A DNA stretch of 17,216 nucleotides from an uncultured Parabacteroides sp. (GTDB taxonomy: Bacteria; Bacteroidota; Bacteroidia; Bacteroidales; Tannerellaceae). The notes under the pieces are model-generated. The model was not told where the DNA came from, did no database searches, and was given only the letters and a program-made list of their open reading frames with translations. The DNA lies in NCBI GenBank assembly GCA_937890135.1, contig CALBYC010000239.1:1-17216 (forward strand), given 5' to 3'. Shown piece by piece: positions 6,316-13,834 of this stretch. The translations under genes were made by a program, and so were the position numbers. Each line of letters starts with the position of its first letter. Position 1 is the first letter of the stretch.

Positions 6316-8664
6316 TCAATGGGACAGCATGTCCGCTGTTACCGGGACGAACTCCGTGGCGTCCGATTTTCTCAGTTTGACACTTCCGTCATTCCAGTTG
6401 GAAGGCCATCCGCCGATGGTGTGCCCCAGGAACACGACTTTCAGCTCATGTTTTCCTTTTGCCAATGCGGCGGACGTGTCATGGCGCGAGAAGCGTTTCA
6501 CCTCGCCGCCATTGTCTATCATGCGTTTGCCGTCCACCCAGACTTCCTCCAGGTCCGACGAGATGTAGTACACCCCGTCTTCTGGTATCTCCACATACCC
6601 GGTGGCAACCGCCGCGTACTGGTTGACGCCGCGCATCGACTCGGATGTTTTCACGACGGACACGATTTCTTTCAAGTCTTTGATGACCGTCTTTCTCGTT
6701 TCTTTCTGCGCGGCTTCATATTCTTTCACGTTCAAATACATGCCGTCCTTCACTTCCATGGCCAGTCCGGGAGCGGTGGCCTCCGTCTGGACTGCCGGGG
6801 CGAATGCTTGCTTGACGGCTTCGATGGTGCGGACGGGGCTCATCTTGCCGGAAGGCAGCACGGAGGCGATCTTCAGCGTGGTGCTCTCCGAAACTTCGAT
6901 GGGAGCGGTATAGGCAGCGGAGTTCGGGGTCGGTTCCGTGCCATCCAACGTGTAGACCATTTTGATGGGTCTCGTCGTCTTGAACTCCAATGAAGCCTTG
7001 TCGGTGAAGGCGACCGTGTTGCACGAACCGCCAGGCTGTTCCGGCTGGGGGATATGGTAGTTGACGCCATGGTTGTCCAGACGGACGTAAGCATTGTTGA
7101 TGCGGCGTTCGAAGTCTTTATAGTCTTTTCTGTCCAAATTCGTCCAGCCGATCTCCGCCACGGCGATGATTCGCGGGAAGACCCGGTAGTTGCGCACTTC
7201 CTCGGTATAGAAATACTCGGACCATGCGTTTCCTTGCACGCCCAGCACGTAATCCTCCTTGCCCAAAGCCTTCAAGGTATCGGGGACAGGGTCGTAGTCG
7301 TATGTCTTTTCCAGCAAGGTATATCCGCCTATCCCGACCGGCTCCAGCTTGGGATCGCCCTGGTAATGGTCGATGTACATCCCGTTCGCCCCGGGAGTCA
7401 TGATGACGGCATGGTTCATGGAAGCCGCGGCGATGCCGCCTTCTTCCCCGCGCCATGACATGACCGTGGCGGACGGGGCAAGTCCCCCTTCCAGAATCTC
7501 GTCCCAGCCGATGATTTTCTTGCCTTTGGCAGCCAGGTATTTTTCCATGCGCTGGATGACGTAGCTTTGCAATTTTTCTTCGGCGGAATGCTCCTTGTCC
7601 CCCTTCAATCCCTCTTCGCGGATGCGTTTCTGGCAAAGCGGGCAGTTTTTCCAGCTGGTCTTCGGGCACTCGTCACCTCCGATATGGAAATATTCCCCCG
7701 GGAACAAAGGGACCATTTCATCGATCACGTCCTCGAGGAATTTGAACATGTCTTCCTTTCCCGGGCACATGACGATGTCCTCCACGCCCCAAATGGTACG
7801 GGGAGAAACCGCCTCGCCTTTGCATGACAACTCGGGATAAGCCGCGATGGCGGCCATCTCGTGTCCGGGGATTTCCAGCTCGGGGACAACCGTGATGAAG
7901 TGGTCGGCCGCGTACCGGACGATGTCCTTCACCTCCTCCTGGGTGTAATATCCGCCGTATTCCGTCCCGTCGCACTCGGTCCGCTTGGAAGCGATTTCTT
8001 GCAACTTGGGATATTTCTTGATTTCAATGCGCCAGCCTTGGTCTTCCGTCAAATGCAAATGGAGACGGTTTATTTTGAACAACGAGAGGACATCGATATA
8101 GCGTTTGATGTTTTCCACCGGCATGAAATGGCGGCACGGGTCCAGCAGGATGCCGCGGTAGCCGAAACGGGGAGCATCCTTCACGCTGACGGCAGGAGCC
8201 TGCCATGCAATGCCGCTTACGGCTGTGGAGCTTTCGATTTCTGCCGGCAGGAGTTGCATGAATGTCTGCATGCCATAGAAAAGGCCTTGGGGGGTTTTGG
8301 CCACGACCGTGACGTTTTTCTCGTTCACCTCCAACTGGTATCCTTCATCGTTCTCGACGTCGGCGGATGGGTCCAGGGTCAGGACGATGTTGCCTTTGTC
8401 CGCACCCACCCGGACATCATAGCCGGTAGCCGACTTGATTTTGGCAGCGAAGAAGTCGGCGACGGTCTTGGCGCCGGGATCTTTCACGGCGAAAGCCGTT
8501 CCGTTCCCCAGACGGAAGAAGCCATCGTGCTGCACCAGGCTTTGAGGGGCAGGAATGACATTGATGCCTTGGTTATAGGACTTGGTTTCTTTCGGTGGTT
8601 CGTTGCATGAAGCCAACAGGCAGAGAGCTATCCCCGCGCAGAATGTAGTGAATAATTTTTTCAT
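6316..8664 (-). CDS. Beta-N-acetylhexosaminidase, GH20 lipoprotein
   Basis: A 782-residue secreted exo-hexosaminidase that removes terminal GlcNAc or GalNAc from glycans (mucin, N-glycans or chitin oligomers), probably anchored in a membrane or at the cell surface. A lipoprotein signal ends in LLASC with lipid-bearing Cys20. A GH20 N-terminal domain (about 35-160) precedes the TIM barrel (about 165-510), which holds the catalytic pair Asp331-Glu332 in HIGGDE and the active-site tryptophans in GWDE and MSWRGEE. After the barrel come a small beta domain with YTLDGTEPTPNSAAY (about 565-620, the chitobiase/hexosaminidase C-terminal type) and a terminal region with GVYYISSDLEEVWVDGK (about 685-780) resembling a PA14-like carbohydrate-binding fold. 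It is a single gene with its own terminator and no SusC/D pair nearby. GH20 assignment is firm; the substrate is inferred. Confidence 0.95.
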   Translation of the reverse strand: MKKLFTTFCAGIALCLLASCNEPPKETKSYNQGINVIPAPQSLVQHDGFFRLGNGTAFAVKDPGAKTVADFFAAKIKSATGYDVRVGADKGNIVLTLDPSADVENDEGYQLEVNEKNVTVVAKTPQGLFYGMQTFMQLLPAEIESSTAVSGIAWQAPAVSVKDAPRFGYRGILLDPCRHFMPVENIKRYIDVLSLFKINRLHLHLTEDQGWRIEIKKYPKLQEIASKRTECDGTEYGGYYTQEEVKDIVRYAADHFITVVPELEIPGHEMAAIAAYPELSCKGEAVSPRTIWGVEDIVMCPGKEDMFKFLEDVIDEMVPLFPGEYFHIGGDECPKTSWKNCPLCQKRIREEGLKGDKEHSAEEKLQSYVIQRMEKYLAAKGKKIIGWDEILEGGLAPSATVMSWRGEEGGIAAASMNHAVIMTPGANGMYIDHYQGDPKLEPVGIGGYTLLEKTYDYDPVPDTLKALGKEDYVLGVQGNAWSEYFYTEEVRNYRVFPRIIAVAEIGWTNLDRKDYKDFERRINNAYVRLDNHGVNYHIPQPEQPGGSCNTVAFTDKASLEFKTTRPIKMVYTLDGTEPTPNSAAYTAPIEVSESTTLKIASVLPSGKMSPVRTIEAVKQAFAPAVQTEATAPGLAMEVKDGMYLNVKEYEAAQKETRKTVIKDLKEIVSVVKTSESMRGVNQYAAVATGYVEIPEDGVYYISSDLEEVWVDGKRMIDNGGEVKRFSRHDTSAALAKGKHELKVVFLGHTIGGWPSNWNDGSVKLRKSDATEFVPVTADMLSH

Positions 8665-8700
8665 ATTGTGTTTTTATAATCGTGAATTTCCCTTGTGAAT

Positions 8701-8757
8701 GAGAAAAGCCCCCGTTCCCGCACGGGGAGCGGGGAACTTCCGAAATTCTCTTTTCTC
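8701..8757 (-). terminator. Compound hairpin between glyA and the GH20 gene
   Basis: On the minus strand an outer pair GAGAAAAG/CTTTTCTC encloses an inner stem GTTCCCCGC/GCGGGAAC (one bulged C) and a run of five G. It starts 8 nt beyond the glyA stop codon. The 3' side has only a short, interrupted T-rich end (CTTTTCTC), so it is a weaker terminator candidate than the others here, or an mRNA 3'-end stabiliser. Confidence 0.5.
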
Positions 8758-8765
8758 TATATGCC

Positions 8766-10046
8766 TCACCAAGCGAAGATCGGATACTGCTTCATCATCT
8801 GGTTGACTTTCTCGCGGACTGCGGCAATTGTCTTGTCGCATTCAGGAGCAGCCAAAACCGTGTCTATCATCTCGACGATCTCGCCCATCATTTCCTCCTT
8901 CGCGCCACGGGTGGTGATGGCGGGAGTACCGATACGGATGCCCGATGTCTGGAAGGCGGAACGGCTATCGAACGGAACCATGTTCTTATTGACCGTAATG
9001 TCGGCAGACACCAATGCCTTTTCCGCCACCTTGCCGGTAAGTTCCGGGAACTTGGTGCGGAGGTCTATCAACATGCTGTGGTTGTCCGTGCCGTCTGAAA
9101 TGATCTTGTATCCCTTGTCCATGAAAGCCTGCGCCATGACAGCGGCGTTCTTCTTCACCTGCTTTTGGTAATCCTTGTATTCCGGTTCCAATGCTTCCCC
9201 GAAAGCTACGGCCTTGGCGGCAATCACATGCTCCAACGGGCCGCCCTGGATGCCGGGGAACACGGCCGAGTCCAACAGCTGGGACATTTTCTTTATCTCG
9301 CCTTTCGGGGTCTTCTTGCCCCATGGGTTTTCGAAATCCTTGCCCAACAGGATGACGCCTCCGCGCGGGCCGCGCAAGGTCTTATGGGTGGTCGAAGTCA
9401 CGATGTGGGCATACTCCAACGGGTTGTTCAGCAATCCGGCGGCGATCAGCCCTGCGGGGTGCGCCATGTCAATCATCAACAAAGCCCCCACCTCGTCTGC
9501 GATCTCACGCATCCGCTTGTAGTCCCAATCGCGGGAATAAGCAGAGCCTCCGCCTATTATCAACTTCGGTTTCTCCTTCAACGCCATCTCTTCCATTTGG
9601 TCGTAATCGACACGTCCCGTGTCTTCCTTCACATTGTAAGCTGTCGCATGGTACAAGATGCCCGAGCTGTTCACTGCCGATCCATGAGACAAATGCCCAC
9701 CATGAGCCAAGTTCAAGCCCAAGAACGTATCCCCGGGGTTCAACACGGCCAGCAAGACAGCCGCATTGGCCTGCGCTCCCGAATGGGGCTGCACGTTCGC
9801 CCATTCCGCGTGAAAGATTTTCTTCAAACGGTCGATGGCTATCGTCTCGCTTTGGTCCACTACTTCGCAACCGCCGTAATAGCGTTTGCCGGGATAACCT
9901 TCCGCATACTTGTTTGTCAAACAGCTGCCCGTCGCTTCCATCACCTGGTCGCTTACGAAGTTCTCGGATGCGATCAATTCAATTCCCTTCAATTGACGCT
10001 GATGCTCTTTTTCGATGATATCGAAAATGATGTTGTCTCTTTTCAT
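8766..10046 (-). CDS. glyA: Serine hydroxymethyltransferase
   Basis: A 426-residue PLP enzyme converting serine plus tetrahydrofolate to glycine plus 5,10-methylene-tetrahydrofolate, the main source of one-carbon units, in the cytoplasm. Conserved segments include ELIASENFVS near the N-terminus, YPGKRYYGG, the HSGAQAN folate/PLP region, and the Schiff-base lysine Lys222 in TSTTHKTLRGPRGG. I start at MKRDNIIFDI (10046), the start used by Bacteroides homologues. An in-frame ATG two codons earlier (10052) is equally possible from sequence alone, and neither has a Shine-Dalgarno. It is a single gene with its own -7 box upstream. Full length. Confidence 0.97.
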   Translation of the reverse strand: MKRDNIIFDIIEKEHQRQLKGIELIASENFVSDQVMEATGSCLTNKYAEGYPGKRYYGGCEVVDQSETIAIDRLKKIFHAEWANVQPHSGAQANAAVLLAVLNPGDTFLGLNLAHGGHLSHGSAVNSSGILYHATAYNVKEDTGRVDYDQMEEMALKEKPKLIIGGGSAYSRDWDYKRMREIADEVGALLMIDMAHPAGLIAAGLLNNPLEYAHIVTSTTHKTLRGPRGGVILLGKDFENPWGKKTPKGEIKKMSQLLDSAVFPGIQGGPLEHVIAAKAVAFGEALEPEYKDYQKQVKKNAAVMAQAFMDKGYKIISDGTDNHSMLIDLRTKFPELTGKVAEKALVSADITVNKNMVPFDSRSAFQTSGIRIGTPAITTRGAKEEMMGEIVEMIDTVLAAPECDKTIAAVREKVNQMMKQYPIFAW

Positions 10047-10103
10047 TCTCATTAATAATGTTAATGATTGGTATTAATTCAATTCCTTATCACAGGAATG
10101 TGG

Positions 10104-10111
10104 CAAATTTA
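10104..10111 (-). promoter_or_regulatory. Predicted glyA promoter -7 box
   Basis: The minus strand reads TAAATTTG, a perfect match to the Bacteroidota -7 consensus, 57 nt before the glyA start at 10046. No clear TTG is visible at the -33 spacing; that region is T-rich. The 192-bp gap to 10244 otherwise holds only this promoter and the divergent one for the gene at 10245. Confidence 0.6.
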
Positions 10112-10191
10112 CGAATTTTTCCCGAATAAAAAACGGATTCACGATAATATGATTCAATGGATGATTTTTTGCTACGATTTCGCCCCAAAGA

Positions 10192-10221
10192 TTGGATGAT
10201 TATTTTTTTTCATTATATTTG
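10192..10221 (+). promoter_or_regulatory. Predicted promoter of the HEFAH lipoprotein gene
   Basis: TTGG at 10192-10195 (-33) and TATATTTG at 10214-10221 (-7, a perfect TAnnTTTG) are separated by 18 nt, near the spacing usual in Bacteroidota. The ATG follows 23 nt after the -7 box, leaving a leader of about 15-20 nt without a Shine-Dalgarno. Confidence 0.75.
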
Positions 10222-10244
10222 CGACGATATAAAATTATACACGC

Positions 10245-11129
10245 ATGAAAAATCAACACCTAATCTCTTTAGCTCTATCCGCCATCTCCTTGATGGCGTT
10301 TAGCTGCAAACAGCCGGAGAAAGGCGGGGATGCGCTTGCCCCCACCGTCCCCGACGAAAGCCGAACTTTGGCACTGGTCGACACGCCCAAGATCACCGCG
10401 CCGCCAGCCGAATTGAAATTGGACCCGTTTTACAAGAAGTACATGAACGTAAACGGAATCCATGTGGTCAGTTCCTGGCGCGTGCCCGACTCCTGCTTTT
10501 ACGCGGCCTACGTCTGCTTGAAGGCATTGACGGACGTGTTGCCGAAGGATGTGATGGAATCACTTACCAGCAGGAACACCCGCATAGGCATCATGGCACG
10601 GTATGAGGGCACGACGGACATTCCGGAACATGCCGACTTGGTGAACGACACGACCCTGAACTGGGATTTGCGCGCGCGGGGACTGGGCGGCACGTTGGAA
10701 CTGCCATTCTCCACTTGCGCCGAAGAGAACATCCTTGCCTACCAAATAGACAAGTACCATGCCGAGGATATCATGATCCACGAGTTCGCCCATACCATCC
10801 ATTTCGTGGGCATAGCTCCGGTGTACCCCGACTTCAATGACGAGCTGCAAGCAAGCCTCGACGCCGCCGTGGCCAAGGGGCGCTGGAAAAACGTGTACGC
10901 ATCCACCAACATCGCCGAATACTGGGCCGAAGGCGTACAGGACTGGTTCAATGTCAATGCGGAAGTCAACAAGGATGAAGGAGACGGCAAGCATAACAAA
11001 GTCAACACGCGCGAAGAATTACAACGCTACGACCCGGGACTGTATGCCATCTTGAAACGTTTCTTCCCGGAAGTGAAGGAGCAGATAAGCCGGCACAAAA
11101 AAGAGAATTTGTACGATTGGCACGAATAA
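10245..11129 (+). CDS. Putative zinc-peptidase-like lipoprotein (HEFAH motif), uncharacterised
   Basis: A 294-residue predicted exported lipoprotein with signal peptide MKNQHLISLALSAISLMAFS and candidate lipid-bearing Cys21. The core carries a zinc-binding HExxH, His179-Glu-Phe-Ala-His183 (HEFAH), and about 42 residues further on TNIAEYWAEGVQDWF, where Glu225 or Glu229 could be the third zinc ligand as in gluzincins. Other distinctive segments are GTTDIPEH, ARGLGGT, and near the end NTREELQRYDPGL. No other catalytic domain is visible. The layout suggests a compact secreted metallopeptidase, but I cannot assign a named family or substrate, and a non-peptidase role is possible. It is transcribed alone from a clear promoter, divergent from glyA and convergent with the sugar transporter, with a long hairpin beyond the stop codon. 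Confidence 0.85.
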   Translation: MKNQHLISLALSAISLMAFSCKQPEKGGDALAPTVPDESRTLALVDTPKITAPPAELKLDPFYKKYMNVNGIHVVSSWRVPDSCFYAAYVCLKALTDVLPKDVMESLTSRNTRIGIMARYEGTTDIPEHADLVNDTTLNWDLRARGLGGTLELPFSTCAEENILAYQIDKYHAEDIMIHEFAHTIHFVGIAPVYPDFNDELQASLDAAVAKGRWKNVYASTNIAEYWAEGVQDWFNVNAEVNKDEGDGKHNKVNTREELQRYDPGLYAILKRFFPEVKEQISRHKKENLYDWHE

Positions 11130-11155
11130 AAACGTGCTTATCCCATAACCCGAAC

Positions 11156-11203
11156 CGTGCCGCCCATGACAAACACCTGCTGGCGTTTGTCATGGGCGGC
11201 ACG
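11156..11203. terminator. Perfect 19-bp hairpin between convergent genes
   Basis: Arms 11156-11174 and 11185-11203 (CGTGCCGCCCATGACAAAC and its exact complement) are separated by a 10-nt loop. The hairpin sits between the stop codons of two convergent genes (11129 and 11212). Neither side has a T-tract, so it is not a standard intrinsic terminator. It may still stop transcription from both sides or protect mRNA 3' ends. Confidence 0.6.
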
Positions 11204-11211
11204 ATTGCCTT

Positions 11212-12531
11212 TCATCCGCCCCATTTCTCCCGACGGTAGGTGCGATGCCCGTAAACCACGATCACAGCAAAACATATCAGCGGCAGGACAAAGGAGGCGT
11301 TAACCGCAGGCATCCCCCATAGGGTCTGCTGGTCGATCAGGGCGGCCTGCACCGGGGGCAAAACAGAACCTCCCAGAATCGCCATGATAAGCCCCGCCGC
11401 CCCTAATTTGGCATCATCGCCCAATCCTTGCAAGGCGACCCCGTATATCGTGGGGAACATCAGCGACATGCAGGCCGAGACTCCCACGAGGCAGTACATC
11501 CCCCATATGTTTTGGAACGAGATGACCCCTGCGGTGAGGACAACTGCCGCCATGGCCAGCAGCTTCAGCAGCAGGCCGGGACGGAGGTAGCGCAAGGCAA
11601 ACGTGCAGACGAAACGGCTGGCGCAGAAGACGACCATGGCGGCGATGTTATATCGTTGCGACAGGACTTCCGCCGCCTGCTCGTCCATGCCTTCCGCCAT
11701 GAACAAACGCGTCCCGTATTGAATCACGAACGTCCAGCACATGATTTGCGCTCCCACATAAAAGAACTGGGCCACGACGCCTTCCCGGTAATGCGGGATG
11801 CCGGCAATGCGTCTGAGCGCATTCAGGAAGTCAACCCGGTGGGACTGGTCGGCATTCTTGGGCATCTTCATGAAACTGATGACGAGAAGCATGAGCAAAA
11901 CCACCAGGCCGATGGCCAGATAGGGCGCGATCAGCACGTCCAAGTCCGCGTCCCGTACCGCCTCGAACTCCTCCATGGAGAGATTGCCCCGCTCCGCCGT
12001 GTCCAACGGGTCCAACCGGTTCTGGATAAAGTTCATGGCCACGTACATTCCCAACAGCGAACCCATCGGGTTGAAGGCTTGGGCAAGATTCAGCCTGCGG
12101 GTCGCCGTCTCCTCCGGCCCCATCGCCAGGATGTACGGGTTGCAGCTGGTCTCAAGGAAAGACAAGCCGCAGGTCAGGATGAAATAAGCTATCAGGAACG
12201 GGTAAAAGCTCCCTAACTCCTTTGCCGGGTAAAACAGGAACGCTCCCACGGCGTACAGCCCCAGCCCCATCATGACCCCGGCCTTGTAGGAATACTTGCG
12301 GATGAACACCGCTGCGGGGAAAGCCATGGCGAAGTACCCGCCGTAGAAGGCCACTTGCACAAGCGTCCCGTCGGAAACGCTCATCCTGAAAATCTTGGAA
12401 AAGGCTTTCACCATCGGATTGGTGATGTCATTCGCAAAGCCCCATAAGGCGAAACAGCTTGTTATCAGCACGAACGGGATCAGATAGCTTCTCCCTTCTT
12501 TCTTCAACAAGGATTTTTTTTTGTCGTTCAT
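11212..12531 (-). CDS. FucP-family sugar:H+ symporter (MFS)
   Basis: A 439-residue inner-membrane transporter of the major facilitator superfamily, FHS/FucP branch, with about 12 hydrophobic segments. Diagnostic segments are CFALWGFANDITNPMVKAF in helix 1, FYGGYFAMAFPA in helix 2, GLSFLETSCNPYILAMGP around helix 4, NLAQAFNPMGSLLG in helix 5, and MFPTIYGVALQGLG plus GAAGLIMAILGGSVLPP in the C-terminal half. Family members import L-fucose, glucose/galactose or N-acetylglucosamine (NagP) with protons, and the sequence does not settle the sugar. No fucI, fucK or nag genes are nearby, so I leave the symbol blank. It starts 61 bp behind the broken CDF gene on the same strand; no clear promoter is visible in that gap. 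Confidence 0.92.
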   Translation of the reverse strand: MNDKKKSLLKKEGRSYLIPFVLITSCFALWGFANDITNPMVKAFSKIFRMSVSDGTLVQVAFYGGYFAMAFPAAVFIRKYSYKAGVMMGLGLYAVGAFLFYPAKELGSFYPFLIAYFILTCGLSFLETSCNPYILAMGPEETATRRLNLAQAFNPMGSLLGMYVAMNFIQNRLDPLDTAERGNLSMEEFEAVRDADLDVLIAPYLAIGLVVLLMLLVISFMKMPKNADQSHRVDFLNALRRIAGIPHYREGVVAQFFYVGAQIMCWTFVIQYGTRLFMAEGMDEQAAEVLSQRYNIAAMVVFCASRFVCTFALRYLRPGLLLKLLAMAAVVLTAGVISFQNIWGMYCLVGVSACMSLMFPTIYGVALQGLGDDAKLGAAGLIMAILGGSVLPPVQAALIDQQTLWGMPAVNASFVLPLICFAVIVVYGHRTYRREKWGG

Positions 12532-12592
12532 TGATTGCAGTGTATTCGATTATTTGTAAATAGGCGGTACGGGTCCTCCGCAAGCAGCTTGC

Positions 12593-13595
12593 TCATCTCG
12601 CGGGGAGGAGTCCCTCCATGCCATTCGCTTTCTCATTGTCCGATTGGGTAAACGAGCGAAATGAAATCGGCACCTGCGCTTGGAAAGGTTTCATCCGGTT
12701 GCGGCATTGCATGTTCTGGCAATACCCGCACTTGCATTCTTTCGACACGTTGCAGGGGTCCAGGTGGATTGTCATGTCAATCCTCCCGCCGTATTTCTGC
12801 TGCAGCAGCTCCTTCAAGTTCACGCCGCACTCATGCCCTTCGTCCACGGTGTAAAACCAGGGCACCGTCAGGTCGCAGTCTATGTGCAGGCAGCTGCCGT
12901 ACTTCAAGATCCTCGTATTGTGGATGTCGATCCATTCCTGCCGGCGATGATCGTTCAGGTAGGCGGCCATTTCCATGAGCAGCTTCTCGTCCGCCTTGTC
13001 CAGCAGGTTGCTGACGGTCTTGCGCAGGATGGATATCCCGGTGACGGCTATGATGCCTCCGAACAAGAAAGCCAGCAAGCTGTCGATCCACCCGACCCTT
13101 GTCACATAGAGCAGGAGCAAGCCCAGCACCAAGCCGATGGTCGAATAGGTGTCCGACTGCAAGTGCCTGCCTCCCGACTCGAGGGCTATCGAGTTGTATT
13201 TCCGGCCGATGCGGACGCTATACCATCCCATCACGTAGTTCAGCACGCCGGAAAATGCGACGATGTAAATGCCCACGTCCAATTTCCGTATGGACACCGG
13301 ATAAATCAGGTGCATGATTCCTTCGTAAATGATCAATGCCCCCGCCACCACAATCAGCATCCCTTCCACGGAAGAGGAAATCAACTCGATCTTGCCATAT
13401 CCGTACGGGTGGTCCAGGTCTTTGGGATGGGCGGCCCAATGCAGGCAGAACAGGCTTGACTATGCTTTCCATGGCGTCCGTCAAAATGCCGACCGAGCCG
13501 GTCAGCCAATAAGCGGCGAACTTCCCGATCATTATCAAAGCCGAAATCAAAAGGATGCGGCTTTGCACTTTTTGTTTTATCGCATTCTCGTCCAC
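12593..13595 (-). pseudogene. Cation diffusion facilitator metal-efflux gene, frameshifted by an apparent 20-bp deletion
   Basis: Together two frames encode a CDF (zinc/iron/manganese efflux) membrane protein. The first starts at a GTG at 13595 behind a strong AGGAGG and reads through helix 1 into TDAMESIV (helix 2), ending that match at 13458. The second resumes at 13456 with SLFCLHWAAHPKDLDHPYGYGKIEL and continues to the stop at 12593. It covers the remaining helices, the cytoplasmic domain (ESGGRHLQSDTYST, HIDCDLTVPW) and a Cys-rich tail (DPCNVSKECKCGYCQNMQC). In intact relatives ESIV is followed by about seven residues like NVVAGLF before the SLFCLHW-equivalent; here one base replaces them, so about 20 bp are missing and the frame is lost. 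It is probably inactive unless this is an assembly error. The downstream part alone (possible TTG start at 13384) would lack helices 1-2 and a metal-site half. Confidence 0.85.
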
Positions 13596-13621
13596 GTTAC
13601 CTCCTTGTTTGTTTGAAAACG

Positions 13622-13629
13622 CAAAAATA
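13622..13629 (-). promoter_or_regulatory. Predicted CDF gene promoter -7 box
   Basis: The minus strand reads TATTTTTG, an exact TAnnTTTG match, 26 nt before the GTG start and about 14 nt before the AGGAGG ribosome binding site. No good -33 TTG is seen. The promoter and ribosome site look intact, suggesting that the gene's inactivation is recent. Confidence 0.6.
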
Positions 13630-13744
13630 GTCGTCTTTTTTCAGAATCCGCCCATATTTCCGGAAAAGATTGCGCCTTCCCGCGATTTTCAGTGCCGGGT
13701 TGCCCTGACAGGCGGATGTTGCAAAGCCCCGCCCGCGGATTCAT

Positions 13745-13834
13745 GAAAAGGGTGCGGCCTTTCCGCGAAAAGGATACGGCCTCTCGGCGGAGAGCTCGCA
13801 CCCTTCGTTTCAAAAGCTCGCATCCTTCCGTTTC
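13745..13834. repeat. Four-unit nested inverted repeat behind menA
   Basis: Four related units of about 20-22 bp lie at 13745-13764, 13767-13786, 13790-13811 and 13813-13834. The first two share GAAAAGGRTRCGGCCT in plus orientation; the last two are reverse-complement copies (GAAACG-AAGGRTGCGAGCT on the minus strand). Unit 3 can pair with unit 2 around a CGCC loop and unit 4 with unit 1, making one long imperfect hairpin; AAGGGTGCG/CGCACCCTT is also a perfect 9-bp pair between units 1 and 3. The menA TGA (13835-13833) lies in the outermost arm. It probably serves as a transcript end for menA. The remaining bases 13630-13744 show nothing I can name. Confidence 0.65.

Noticed and set aside
12580..12592. 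13-bp palindrome GCAAGC-A-GCTTGC just after the CDF stop codon
   Set aside because: Too short and without a T-tract; likely chance in this GC-rich context.
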